Of a DNA stretch of 62,347 nucleotides, positions 41,171-51,673 are shown one piece after another. The position numbers and the translations under genes are program-made. Within the stretch, counting starts at the first letter, position 1. Every line of letters begins with the position of its first letter. The DNA lies in contig JABDKP010000077.1 in the NCBI GenBank assembly GCA_013002175.1, forward strand, positions 1-62,347, written 5' to 3'. The notes below the pieces were generated by a model, which saw only the letters and a program-made list of their open reading frames with translations, ran no database searches and was not told the DNA's origin. This DNA comes from Ilumatobacter sp. Lineage in GTDB: Bacteria > Actinomycetota > Acidimicrobiia > Acidimicrobiales > Ilumatobacteraceae.

Positions 41171-42388
41171 TCACGGGCTGACGACGTCGGTGTCGGGGTG
41201 GAATGCGGTCCAGGCGAACCAGAACGTGTCGATGTGCACGAGCTGGTCGAGGCGGGTCCCCGCGAGTTCCCCGGCGATCGCCTCGCCGAAGATGTTCCAC
41301 GTCGAGCCGGTTTCGACGTCGCTGATCGTGCCGTCCACCGTCTGGAAGGTGAGACGGCGGTCGGCGACGGTCGCCGAGAAGACGCCGGTCGCCCCGACGT
41401 CGACGCCGGCCGACACCGAGGCCCGGTCGAGCGCAGACGCACTGCCGGGCACCCAGAGGGCCACGATCGCGACGTCGCCCAGCGTCGCTGTCGCGATGCC
41501 GGCCTCGCGGAGTTCGAGCAGCGGGAACGCCACCGACGGTGTCGACGGGGTGGGGTCCAGGGCGACGCCGACGACCCGCGTCATCGCCGTGTACCGGCCG
41601 TCGACGTCGCCCTCGAACAGGAACGGATCGCTGTCGACGTCGTCGTAGCCCGGGTACGGGTTGACGCCGTAGTTGCGGTCGTGCCCGGTCTCACGTGACA
41701 GCACGAGCCCGTCGGGGTGGGCGGTCCGCCACTCCTCGAACCCGACGATCGTCACCGGGTAGTCGACCAGTTCCTCCTCGCCGAGCAGCCCGTACAGCGG
41801 CACACCGGCGAAGTGACTCCACAGCGTCTCGGTCTGGCGGTCGTACATCACGAGGCTGGAGTTGTACAGCAACCCCGACACGCCGAAGTCGAGGACCCGG
41901 CCGGCGACCCGGCGGTCGAACACCGTTGCCGAGTTGCACAGCGGGCAGTACTCGACCGCGACCGGGACACCACCGACAGTGTCGTTCACGATCTCGTGCC
42001 AGACCATCACGTCGAGCGGGTAGGCGCGCGCGTCACCGTCGATCTCCAGGGCGAGCACCGGTGACTGCGGCTCCATGTAGTCGACGCTGGATGCCGCGTA
42101 GAAGGTCGGGTCGTCGATGGCAGGGATGCCGTCCGGGGGCGGCCCACCCGAGCGCAACCGGGACAGGTCGATCGTCGGCGACGGGAGGTCGTCGCGTGGT
42201 TCGCGGAACGAGCGCAGCCCGGACGGCACGTCTTCACGGTCACTCGGTTCTGCGTTCGTCGTCTCGACGACGATCGGCACGGCGCGAGAGGAGACGGTCG
42301 CGCCAGGACGCGGTGGGGAGGACGCCGACGACGACCCGCAGGCGGCGACCACGATCGCACCGAGCCCGAGAGTGGCGAGACGTCGCAT
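41171..42388 (-). CDS. DUF3179 lipoprotein
   Basis: A 405-residue exported lipoprotein. The signal peptide ends in a lipobox (IVVAAC, Cys17). The DUF3179 core includes YPLDVMVWHEIVNDTVGG, VEYCPLCNSATVFDRRV with a CPLC pair, FGVSGLLYNSSLVMYDRQT and LWSHFAGVPLYG. The function is unknown; the conserved Cys pair and His suggest a metal or redox site outside the membrane. It is divergent from aguB. Confidence 0.85.
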   Translation of the reverse strand: MRRLATLGLGAIVVAACGSSSASSPPRPGATVSSRAVPIVVETTNAEPSDREDVPSGLRSFREPRDDLPSPTIDLSRLRSGGPPPDGIPAIDDPTFYAASSVDYMEPQSPVLALEIDGDARAYPLDVMVWHEIVNDTVGGVPVAVEYCPLCNSATVFDRRVAGRVLDFGVSGLLYNSSLVMYDRQTETLWSHFAGVPLYGLLGEEELVDYPVTIVGFEEWRTAHPDGLVLSRETGHDRNYGVNPYPGYDDVDSDPFLFEGDVDGRYTAMTRVVGVALDPTPSTPSVAFPLLELREAGIATATLGDVAIVALWVPGSASALDRASVSAGVDVGATGVFSATVADRRLTFQTVDGTISDVETGSTWNIFGEAIAGELAGTRLDQLVHIDTFWFAWTAFHPDTDVVSP

Positions 42389-42480
42389 GCTTCAACCCAA
42401 CACGACACCGGCATTCGATCGTCCGCACCACCGCGAACGGTTTGCGAAACACGTGGCCACCGCGACGACTCCCGGATCAG

Positions 42481-42486
42481 TAGCGT
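42481..42486 (+). promoter_or_regulatory. -10 element TAGCGT of the agmatine operon
   Basis: TAGCGT ends 6 bases before the GTG at 42493. The same hexamer and spacing precede the 51674 lipase gene. Confidence 0.55.
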
Positions 42487-42492
42487 GGGACG

Positions 42493-43367
<875 letters not shown>

Positions 43368-43371
<4 letters not shown>

Positions 43372-44384
43372 CGCGCCTCCCTGCCGAGTGGGAACCGCAC
43401 GAGCGGACCGTGATGTGCTGGCCGACGCGAACCGACCTGTGGGGCCCGCTCCTCGACCGCGCCGAGCACGCTCACGCCGATGTCGCCAACGCGATCGCGG
43501 CATTCGAACCGGTCACGATGCTGGCACCTGCCCACCTCGCCGAGCGCGCTGCACGGCACTGTGCGAGCGGCGTCGACGTCGACGAATTCCCGATCGACGA
43601 TTCGTGGTTCCGCGACACCGGCCCGATCTACGTCGTGGACGACGACGGCCGCCGGGTCGCCACCGACTGGGAATTCAACGGTTGGGGCGACAAGTTCGAC
43701 CCCTACGACAACGACGCAGCCGCGGCACGGCGTTTCGCGACGCTGGCGGGCCATCCCGTGCACAGCATCGACATGGTGCTCGAAGGCGGCGCGATCACCA
43801 GCGACGGCGACGGCACGATCGTCACGACGACGCAGTGCCTGATGCACCCCAACCGCAACCCCTCGATGACGAAGTCGCAGATCGAACGCACCCTGTCCGA
43901 CGAACTCGGCGCGGATCGCGTGATCTGGCTGCCGTACGGCCTCTCCCTCGACGGCGACACCGACGGTCACGTCGACAACGTTGCCGCGTTCGCCGGACGC
44001 GGTCGGCTCGTCCTCCAGGGATGCAACGACGCCGACGAAGCCGACCGGGCCCGGATGGACATCAACCGCCGATCTGCGGCGGGAGCGTCCGATGCCGACG
44101 GGAACCGGATTGCAACCCTCGTCGTGCCCGTGTTGCCCTTCGTCGAGGTCGGTGGACGCCGGGTCGCGGTGCCGTACCTCAACTACTACGTCGGCAACGG
44201 CTTCGTTGCGGTGCCGACGTCCGGCCACGACGCCGACGACGACATGGTTGCGCTGATCGCCGAGCAGTATCCCCACCGCACCGCACTCGCCATCGACGTC
44301 GGCGCGGTACTCGCCTTCGGCGGTGGCGGAATCCACTGCATCACACAGCAGCTCCCGGCGGTCACACCCGGTCGTCCCAATTGA
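43368..44384 (+). CDS. aguA: Agmatine deiminase
   Basis: A 338-residue guanidino-modifying enzyme that turns agmatine into N-carbamoylputrescine. WEPHERTVMCWP at the start, DDSWFRDTGPIYVV, EGGAITSDGDGT, the catalytic His in DGDTDGHVDN and the nucleophile Cys324 in GGGGIHCITQQLP are all present. It works with the upstream aguB product. It overlaps the end of the convergent SulP gene by 23 bases. Confidence 0.93.
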
Positions 44385-46077
44385 CCCAGTCGACGTCGTG
44401 GGCCGAGACGTACGAACGCACCGCAGAGCCGATCGTCGGATGGAACCGTTCGGGCCCGATCGACTCATACAGCCCGTAGCGCCCGAGCCGGTCCTTGACC
44501 GGACCCTTCAGCTCCGCAAAGGCCAGTTCGATGCCACGCTCGTGGAGATCATCGACCAACGCCTCCAGCATCACGGCGGCGCTCGTGTCGATGTCGGTGA
44601 TCGGTTCTGCGGCGATGAGCACCAGCCGCACCGGACCGTCCGCCGACCGGATGATCGTGCGCAGTCGCCGCTCGAAGTGATCGGCGTTGGCGAAGAACAG
44701 CGGCGCGTCGAATCGGAAGATGACCAGCCCGGGCACCTGCCGCGCGGTCGGATGACGGCCGACGTCGTGATACCCCCTGCGTTGCTCCACACGCCCGAGC
44801 ACCGCGTCGTACGGGCGCCAGACCTGACGGATGAAGTTCGCGAGCGACAGCGCCACCGCGACTGCGAGCCCGTTGAGCACGCCGAGGCCGACGACCGCGA
44901 CCATCGACGCCACCGCCAGCGCGAACTCGCTCCGGCGGACCGAGGCCAGCCAGCGGAGCTGTCCGACGTCGAACAGCTTGATTGCCGCGGCGATCACGAT
45001 GGCCGCGAGCGCGGTGGAGGGAAGGAACTCGACGACCGAGCTGCCGAAGATCAGCAGCAGCAGCACGAGCACGGCGCTGATCACGCCCACGAGTTGGCTC
45101 TGCGCCCCGCTCGCGAGCCCGATCGTCGTGCGACTCGTGCTCGCGCTGACCGGAAAGCCCTGGAACGCCCCGGCGGCGAGGTTCGACATCCCGAGCGCGA
45201 CGATCTCGTCGTTCGGGTCGATCCGCTCGCGGGTCTTGACCGCGAAGCCCCGTGACAGCGCCGTCGTGTCCGACAGGGTGACCCAGGCGAGGCCGACGGA
45301 GGCGAGGAGCAGCGACGGCACGGAGCCGACATCGATCGACGGCCAGCGTGGTGTCGGGAACCCGGTCGGCAGTGCGCCGACGACCTCGACACCATCCGCG
45401 ACGAGATCGAAGACGCGCACGACCAGGATCGCCCCGACAACGGCGACGAGCACCCCCGGGATCGCCGCCGACGCCCGGGCGAGCACCACGATGACGACGA
45501 GCGTGGCGACACCGAGCAGCAGTGCCGTCGCGTTGACCAGTCCATCGGTCACCCCGGACGCGAACTCACGCGCCTGTTCGACCGGCAGATCGCCGTCGAC
45601 CGAGAAGCCTGACAGCTTCGGCAGCTGGCTGATCACCATCACGATCGCCAACCCGTTCAGATAGCCGAGCTGGACCGGCCGCGACAGCAGCTCCGCGATC
45701 GAGCCGAGCCGGCTCAGGCCGGCGAGCACGCACAGCGCCCCGGTCATCAGCGCGAGCATGCTGGCGGTGGCGATCGCCTGCGCCGGGTCGCCGTCGCTGC
45801 CGACGACGGCGATCGCGACTGCGATCAACGGGGCGAGCGACGAGTCCGGACCGAGGAGCAGGACGCGGGAGGGGCCGAACGCCGCGTATGCGAACAGCGC
45901 CGCGATCGTCGTGTACAGGCCGGTCACCGCGGGCACGCCGGCGAGCTCGGCGTAGGCCATGCCGTGCGGAATCATCAGCGCAGTCACCGCGAATCCAGCC
46001 GCCACGTCGCCTCGCCACCAGTCGCGCCGGTACGTCCTCAACAGGCGCGCGCCGGGCAGGCGCAGAGCGGGTGGCAT
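44362..46077 (-). CDS. SulP-family anion transporter with STAS domain
   Basis: A 571-residue membrane protein. WWRGDVAAGFAVTALMIPHGMAYAELAGVPAVTGLYTT is the SulP opening, 10-12 hydrophobic segments follow, and the C-terminal STAS domain (about 440-560) has ITDIDTSAAVMLEALVDDL. Members move sulfate, bicarbonate or other anions. The ATG at 46077 was chosen because GAGACT ends 6 bases before it and the conserved part starts soon after; a longer frame to 46368 is open but non-homologous. It overlaps aguA at its 3' end. Confidence 0.9.
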   Translation of the reverse strand: MPPALRLPGARLLRTYRRDWWRGDVAAGFAVTALMIPHGMAYAELAGVPAVTGLYTTIAALFAYAAFGPSRVLLLGPDSSLAPLIAVAIAVVGSDGDPAQAIATASMLALMTGALCVLAGLSRLGSIAELLSRPVQLGYLNGLAIVMVISQLPKLSGFSVDGDLPVEQAREFASGVTDGLVNATALLLGVATLVVIVVLARASAAIPGVLVAVVGAILVVRVFDLVADGVEVVGALPTGFPTPRWPSIDVGSVPSLLLASVGLAWVTLSDTTALSRGFAVKTRERIDPNDEIVALGMSNLAAGAFQGFPVSASTSRTTIGLASGAQSQLVGVISAVLVLLLLIFGSSVVEFLPSTALAAIVIAAAIKLFDVGQLRWLASVRRSEFALAVASMVAVVGLGVLNGLAVAVALSLANFIRQVWRPYDAVLGRVEQRRGYHDVGRHPTARQVPGLVIFRFDAPLFFANADHFERRLRTIIRSADGPVRLVLIAAEPITDIDTSAAVMLEALVDDLHERGIELAFAELKGPVKDRLGRYGLYESIGPERFHPTIGSAVRSYVSAHDVDWVNWDDRV

Positions 46078-46122
46078 CGCGACAGTCTCCCATCGGCGCC
46101 GCGATGTGGCAGCCTCGCAGCG

Positions 46123-46503
46123 ATGACCGGGCGCGCGTCGATCACGCATCTCTTCGTCTACGGCACGCTCCGCCCGGGCGACGTCCGGTGGTCGCTGCTG
46201 GCCCCGTACGTCGCTGACGACGGGGTTGCCGACACGGTGTCCGGCTCGGTCTTCGACACCGGGCGCGACTACCCGGCGGCCGTCTTCGGCAACTCCGGCA
46301 CGATCCGGGGCCGCACCTATCGCCTCCGTGCACCGTCGATCGCCGACTGCCTCGCGGCACTCGATCATGAGGAGGGGACGGTCGAGGGCGCCTACCGGAG
46401 AGTGGTGGTGACGACCGGCGGCGGCGTCGCAGCCTGGGCGTACGAGTACGGGCGCGGGCTCGACCTCATCCGGATCGCTTCCGGCGACTGGTTCGACCGC
46501 TAG
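46123..46503 (+). CDS. Gamma-glutamylcyclotransferase-like (AIG2) protein
   Basis: A 126-residue protein of the AIG2/GGCT fold. LFVYGTLRPGD (10-20) is the substrate loop and the acidic LDHEEGTVEGAYRR contains the catalytic Glu region. Relatives cyclise gamma-glutamyl amines or peptides to 5-oxoproline. The substrate is unknown. The ATG at 46123 matches the domain start. Its 3' end overlaps the convergent DJ-1-like gene by 38 bases. Confidence 0.82.
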   Translation: MTGRASITHLFVYGTLRPGDVRWSLLAPYVADDGVADTVSGSVFDTGRDYPAAVFGNSGTIRGRTYRLRAPSIADCLAALDHEEGTVEGAYRRVVVTTGGGVAAWAYEYGRGLDLIRIASGDWFDR

Positions 46504-47215
46504 CCACCCAGGGCGCTTCGGTCAACTCCATCTCGATCCATTCGGACGTGTCGAGCTGCTCGTTGTGGGGACGGGGCTGGCCACCGGACCGGGGGGACCG
46601 CGACCGGCCGACCACGGCGCGGGCTCGTCCGAGCAGCCGCCCGACACCGGACCGTCGCGGCTCGATGACGCGGTCGTCGCCCGCCTCGATCTCCCGCTTC
46701 ACCCGGGCGGCGGTCTCGCGGTTGTAGAGGCGCAGGATCATCAGCAGCGCCACGTCCATCGCGGAGATCCGCCCGTGACACGTCAGCACGCGTCCGACCT
46801 CGACGATCCGCTGCGCGGACGCCTCGGACCCGTATTCCGCGAGCATCCGGCCCGCCAGCCAGTGCGTCGCGGCGGGGCGGTCGGCGAGCAGTCCGGCCGC
46901 TGCGACGACGACGGTCCCCGTCGAACTCGCCGCCATCCACTGGCACGACGGTTCGACGAGTCGCAGCCACTCGAGCAGTTGCTCGTCATGTGCTGTCCGG
47001 TCGACGCCCAACCCGCCCGGGACGAGCACGACATCGGGCGCTGACACCTCGGCGAACGCGGCGTCGACCACTTGACGTCCTCCGGGACCGGCCACGTCGC
47101 CGACCCGGGCACCGACGCCGACCAGTTCGCAGTCGGGCAGTTTCGAGAACGCGAGCGTGAACGCCTCGCACTCGTCGGCCGAGACACCGGGGAAGAGCGT
47201 CAGTGCGACCTGCAC
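46466..47215 (-). CDS. DJ-1/PfpI-like protein lacking the nucleophilic Cys
   Basis: A 249-residue protein. Residues 1-185 follow the DJ-1/PfpI fold: VQVALTLFPGVSADECEAF, DVVLVPGGLGVDRT, then WMAASSTGTVVVAAAGLLADRPAATHW where the usual nucleophile elbow is V-C-T-G. Here the Cys position is Ser, so peptidase or glyoxalase chemistry is unlikely. The remaining 65 residues are basic and Ser/Arg rich and do not form an AraC helix-turn-helix that I can see. The GTG at 47215, with GGGGA upstream, fits the domain start. A ligand-sensing role is possible. Confidence 0.75.
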   Translation of the reverse strand: MQVALTLFPGVSADECEAFTLAFSKLPDCELVGVGARVGDVAGPGGRQVVDAAFAEVSAPDVVLVPGGLGVDRTAHDEQLLEWLRLVEPSCQWMAASSTGTVVVAAAGLLADRPAATHWLAGRMLAEYGSEASAQRIVEVGRVLTCHGRISAMDVALLMILRLYNRETAARVKREIEAGDDRVIEPRRSGVGRLLGRARAVVGRSRSPRSGGQPRPHNEQLDTSEWIEMELTEAPWVASGRTSRRKRSG

Positions 47216-47300
47216 GTCCCCAACTGTTGCACAGCTCCGGGCCGGAGCGTGACGGGCGAAGCGACGCACCGCGGTCGACTCCCGTCTGTGCGCGCGACCG

Positions 47301-47330
47301 TTCGACCTGGTGTCGTGCGTCCCCTAGGGT
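47301..47330 (+). promoter_or_regulatory. Candidate promoter of the DUF11 protein
   Basis: TTCGAC (47301-47306) and TAGGGT (47325-47330) are 18 bases apart, a workable -35/-10 pair. A leader of about 25 bases with GGGAGGG then precedes the ATG at 47362, so unlike many neighbours this gene uses a normal ribosome binding site. Confidence 0.4.
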
Positions 47331-47361
47331 GAACCGCACGACGGAGACCTGGGAGGGTGCA

Positions 47362-50300
47362 ATGAGGAATTCGCTTGGCAGTCGGCGCCGGATCATGTCG
47401 CTGACGACCGGACTACTCATGGGGGCGGGCCTCGTGCTCGTCGCGCCGAGCGCGCCGTTGGGCGCGCAGACGCCGGTCCCGACGTTCGCGAAGGTGTTCT
47501 CGCCCGACACGATCGGAGCGGGCAACGTCAGCACACTGATTTTCACGATCACCAACGGCGCGTCGACGGGCGCGGACGACGTCGCGTTCAGCGACACCCT
47601 GCCGCCCGGCGTCACGATCGCCGACCCGGCGAATGCCACCACGACATGCCTCGATTCCACCAGCGCCGCACTGACCCTGTCGGCACCGGCGAATGGGTCG
47701 GTCATCTCGCTCGCCGACGCGGCGGTGCCCGCGTTCGCGTCGTGCACCGTACGGGTGGACGTCACCTCGGCGACCGACGGCACACACACCAACACCTCCG
47801 GCAACCTCACCTCCTCGCTCGGCACCAGCAGCACGGCAACCGACGACCTCGTGGTGGACGAGGATCTTCCGAACTTCGAGAAGGACTTCGCGCCCGACCC
47901 GGTGGACCGAGGCGAGCGCTCGACCCTGACGTTCACGATCTCCAACCCGGTGACCGGCTCGAACGTCGGCACGCTCGACTTCACCGACACCCTGCCGATC
48001 GGCATGGTCATCGCCGGCCCGGCAAACGCATCGACCGACTGCTCCGGCATCAGCGGCACCACCTTGACCGCCCTGGCCGGCGGGAACGTGATCACGCTCG
48101 ACGCCAACGGGTCGCAGATTTCCGGATTCGAGACGCTGGCGCCCGGTGAGTCCTGCACCGTGTCGGTCGACGTGATCGCGACGGCCGGCGGCGTGCTCGT
48201 GAACAGCTCCGGCTCGCTGCTCGTGGACTTCGACGAAGTCGGCAAGGCCTCCGCGACACTCGTCTCCGACGTGTCGGCCCTGCACATCGCAAAGGACTTC
48301 ACCGACGACCCGATCGTGCCCGGCGCGACGGCGACACTGACGTTCTCGATCACCAACTTCGACCGCTTCGACGACGCCACCGGCGTTGCGTTCTCGGACA
48401 CACTGCCGACCGGCGTGACGGTCGTCGATCCGCCCGCTGCGTCGTCGAACTGCGGCGGTGTGCTGGACGCGGCCGACGGATCGGACACGATCGAGTTGTC
48501 AGGCGGCGACGTCGCCGCCGGCGCGACGTGCACGATCACCGTTGCGGTCACCGCCGCCGACGGCGGAACCTACGTCAACACGACCGGCACCGTCTCGGGC
48601 ACGGTCGGCGGGTCGCCCATCACCGGCAACCAGGCGACCGAGACCCTCTACGTGGTCGCTGGGCCGGTCACGACGAAGACGTTCCTCGACAACCCGGCCG
48701 CGGCCGGCGGCTCGACGACACTCGAATTCACGATCACCAACTCCGACGCCACGAACGCAGCCACCGACATCGCCTTCACCGACGTGTTCGACACGATCAT
48801 CCCGGACGCGACGAGTGTCCCGGCGGACGGCGCGTGCGGGCCCGGTTCGGACTTCACCTTCGACGCGCTCGTCCCGGGAACCAGCTCCAGCGGGACGCCT
48901 GCGCAGCTCACGCTCACCGGTGGCGAGCTGCCCGCGGGTGGGTCCTGCACCTTCTCCGTCGTCCTCGACATCAGCGCCACCGCCGGTAGTGGCGGCTACG
49001 CCAACACCACGTCCGAGGTCACCGCAACGGTCGACGGCGCCTCGGTCGCCGGCAACCCCGCATCCGACGAGCTGCTCGTCGCAGGCACGCCGCCGATGCG
49101 CAAGACATTCGCGTCCGACGTGGTCGCCCCCGGCGGCCAGGTCGACCTCACGTTCACGATCGCCAACGGCGGCGAGGGAGCCGGTGACTTCGACGCGGTC
49201 GGACCGGTGACCGGTATGACCTTCACCGACGACCTCGGAACGAGCGGTCTGACATTCGCCGCGCCGCTGCCCACCGATCCGTGCGGCACCGGCAGCGTGC
49301 TCGGCGTCTCTGGCGGCGACACGATCCTGACGCTCACGGGTGGAAACCTCGCCGAGGACGAGTCCTGCAGCTTCACGGTCACCGTCGAAGCCGCTGCCAC
49401 GGCGACGCTCGGGCTGTTCACCAACACCACCAGCGATCTGAGCGCCACGGTGCTCGGTCTGGCGGTCACCGGCCCCGGGGCGAGCGACACCCTGCTCGTC
49501 ACCGACGTGACCGCATCGAAGTCGTTCACCGATCCCGTCGCCGCAGGCGGGCCCGTGACGCTCACGTTCACGTTCGACAACGGCGGCAGCCAGGACGTCA
49601 CCGGTATCAGCTTCAGCGACGATCTGTCCGACACCCTCCCCGGCCTCGTGTTCAGCTCGCTGACCAGTGACAGCTGCAACGGCACGCTGGCCGGTATTTC
49701 AGTGCTGTCGTACTCGGGTGGATCGGTGCTCGCCGGGCAGACGTGTTCGATCGTCGTCGAGCTCACGGTTCCCGCCGGCGTCGATGCGGCGGCGTACCAG
49801 AACCTCACCTCCGCGATCGACATGGTGATCGGTACGACGCCGGTGACACTCCCGCCGATCGCCGATGACCTCGACATCGCCGATCTCGGGACGATCGATC
49901 TGGCGAAGGAGTTCATCGACGACCCGACCGCGCCGGGCGGCACCGCGACGCTGCGGTTCACGCTGTCCAATGCCGGAGGTGCCGTCGCGGGTATCGCCTT
50001 CACCGACGACTTCGCCACCGGCATCACCCCGCCGCTCGGGCTGATGGTCGTCTCGGTCGAGCCGGCCCCGTGCGGTGGCTCGACCGCTGCGTCGACGGCC
50101 ACGCTGATCGACTTCCAAGGTGGCGCCGTCGGAGCGGGCGGCGTCTGCTCGTTCGACGCCGTCGTCAGCGTCCCCGTCTCCGCGGCCGCAGGGTCGTACA
50201 CGAACACGACCAGCGCCGTCACCGCCGACCTGGGCGTCACCGGGGCCGCTGCGAGCGGCATCCTGCTGGTGAGTGAGCCGTCCGAACGGAACGCTGATCT

Positions 50301-51561
50301 GTCGATCAGCAAGTCCGACAGCCCGGATCCCGTCCAGGCCGGGTCGTCGCTGACGTACACCGTCACCGTCACGAACGACGGTCCGGACGACGCCGCGGAC
50401 GTCGTCGTCACCGACACGCTGCCCGCCGGCGTGTCGAACGCGGTCACCAGCGGCTGCGTGGAGGACCCGAACGGCACCCCGGGCTGCACGCTCGGCACGA
50501 TCGCCGCGGGGACCTCGAAGTCGTACACGATCACCGTGGACGTCGACGCCGGCACGTCCGGCACGATCACCAACGCGGCCTCGGTGACGTCGAGCACGAA
50601 TGATCCGGACCCGTCCGACAACTCCACGTCCGAGGACACGTTGGTCGTGGCCGAAGCCGACCTGTCGATCACGAAGTCCGACAGCCCGGACCCGGTCATC
50701 GCCGGCAGCCAGCTGGTGTACACGATCACCGTCGACAACGCCGGTCCCGCGGACGCCGCGGACGTCGTCGTGACCGACACGCTGCCCGCCGGCGTGTCGA
50801 ACGCCGCGACATCGACCGAGTGCGCGGAGGGCACGGCGGGCGTTCCGACGTGCAGTCTCGGGACGATCGCGGCCGGCGCCTCGGTGTCGTACACGATCAC
50901 CGTCGACGTCGACCCGTCTGGTGATGCGACACTGTCCAACACCGCAACAGTCGCGGCATCGACGCCCGACCCGGATGCCGCCAACAACACCGCGACCGAG
51001 ACGACGACCGTCATCGGTGTCGCCGACCTGTCGATCACGAAGACCGACAAGCACGACCCGGTGAAGGCGAAGAACAAGGTGCAGTACACGATCACCGTGT
51101 TCAACGCCGGGCCGAAGGATGCGTCGAACGTCGTCGTCACCGACACCCTGCCTGCGGGCGTCGTCCTGCACAAGACGAAGGGATGCGCCGAGGATCGCTT
51201 CGGCGTGCCGACGTGCTCGCTCGGCACGATCGCGGCTGGTTCCAGCAAGGTGATCGACGTCGAGGTGTTCGTCGACGAGGACGTTCTCGGGATCATCACG
51301 AACACCGCGTCGGTCACGTCGGCGACGCCCGACAACGACAGCTCGAACAACACCGCGACCGAGGACACGCTGATCATTCCGCACACCGGCGGCGGCCAAG
51401 GCAACAGCCCGGTCTCGGTGACGCCGACCGGCACCCTGCCGCTGACCGGGTCCGACGGCATCAGCTCGACGCTGGTGCCGGCACTCGGCGCCCTGCTCTT
51501 CGGCGCTCTGCTGCTCGTGACGTCACGCCGGCGGCGCCTGACGCGAGCGGCGACCCGCTGA
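47362..51561 (+). CDS. Sortase-anchored DUF11 repeat surface protein
   Basis: A 1399-residue cell-wall protein. A signal peptide (about 8-36, ending near PLGAQT) is followed by seven related beta-domains, each opening with a K-x-F-x-D-P motif such as EKDFAPDPVDRGERSTLTFT, then three DUF11 domains opening ADLSITKSDSPDPV. The C-terminus has the sorting signal LPLTG (1359-1363), a hydrophobic stretch and RRRR, so sortase should link it to peptidoglycan. Asp-rich loops may bind calcium. No enzyme motif is seen; adhesion or a structural role is inferred. GGGAGGG is a strong ribosome binding site. No sortase is in the window. Confidence 0.88.
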   Translation: MRNSLGSRRRIMSLTTGLLMGAGLVLVAPSAPLGAQTPVPTFAKVFSPDTIGAGNVSTLIFTITNGASTGADDVAFSDTLPPGVTIADPANATTTCLDSTSAALTLSAPANGSVISLADAAVPAFASCTVRVDVTSATDGTHTNTSGNLTSSLGTSSTATDDLVVDEDLPNFEKDFAPDPVDRGERSTLTFTISNPVTGSNVGTLDFTDTLPIGMVIAGPANASTDCSGISGTTLTALAGGNVITLDANGSQISGFETLAPGESCTVSVDVIATAGGVLVNSSGSLLVDFDEVGKASATLVSDVSALHIAKDFTDDPIVPGATATLTFSITNFDRFDDATGVAFSDTLPTGVTVVDPPAASSNCGGVLDAADGSDTIELSGGDVAAGATCTITVAVTAADGGTYVNTTGTVSGTVGGSPITGNQATETLYVVAGPVTTKTFLDNPAAAGGSTTLEFTITNSDATNAATDIAFTDVFDTIIPDATSVPADGACGPGSDFTFDALVPGTSSSGTPAQLTLTGGELPAGGSCTFSVVLDISATAGSGGYANTTSEVTATVDGASVAGNPASDELLVAGTPPMRKTFASDVVAPGGQVDLTFTIANGGEGAGDFDAVGPVTGMTFTDDLGTSGLTFAAPLPTDPCGTGSVLGVSGGDTILTLTGGNLAEDESCSFTVTVEAAATATLGLFTNTTSDLSATVLGLAVTGPGASDTLLVTDVTASKSFTDPVAAGGPVTLTFTFDNGGSQDVTGISFSDDLSDTLPGLVFSSLTSDSCNGTLAGISVLSYSGGSVLAGQTCSIVVELTVPAGVDAAAYQNLTSAIDMVIGTTPVTLPPIADDLDIADLGTIDLAKEFIDDPTAPGGTATLRFTLSNAGGAVAGIAFTDDFATGITPPLGLMVVSVEPAPCGGSTAASTATLIDFQGGAVGAGGVCSFDAVVSVPVSAAAGSYTNTTSAVTADLGVTGAAASGILLVSEPSERNADLSISKSDSPDPVQAGSSLTYTVTVTNDGPDDAADVVVTDTLPAGVSNAVTSGCVEDPNGTPGCTLGTIAAGTSKSYTITVDVDAGTSGTITNAASVTSSTNDPDPSDNSTSEDTLVVAEADLSITKSDSPDPVIAGSQLVYTITVDNAGPADAADVVVTDTLPAGVSNAATSTECAEGTAGVPTCSLGTIAAGASVSYTITVDVDPSGDATLSNTATVAASTPDPDAANNTATETTTVIGVADLSITKTDKHDPVKAKNKVQYTITVFNAGPKDASNVVVTDTLPAGVVLHKTKGCAEDRFGVPTCSLGTIAAGSSKVIDVEVFVDEDVLGIITNTASVTSATPDNDSSNNTATEDTLIIPHTGGGQGNSPVSVTPTGTLPLTGSDGISSTLVPALGALLFGALLLVTSRRRRLTRAATR
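50391..50804 (+). repeat. Near-identical 51-bp direct repeats within the DUF11 gene
   Basis: About 51 bases starting CGCCGCGGACGTCGTCGT at 50391 recur at 50754 with one mismatch, 363 bases (121 codons) apart. They code for AADVVVTDTLPAGVSNA in two successive DUF11 domains. In-frame recombination between them would remove or add one domain. Confidence 0.8.
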
Positions 51562-51661
51562 CCTCGCCAGTGGCATCGCGGCCCGACAACAGATGACCGG
51601 GTGGGGCGACTCGTGGCATCGCACCGATGTCGCGGGTCCTCACCGACGCCGCCGCAACCGA

Positions 51662-51667
51662 TAGCGT
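51662..51667 (+). promoter_or_regulatory. -10 element TAGCGT of the lipase gene
   Basis: TAGCGT ends 6 bases before the GTG at 51674, identical in sequence and spacing to the agmatine operon promoter. Confidence 0.55.
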
Positions 51668-51673
51668 CGCCCC

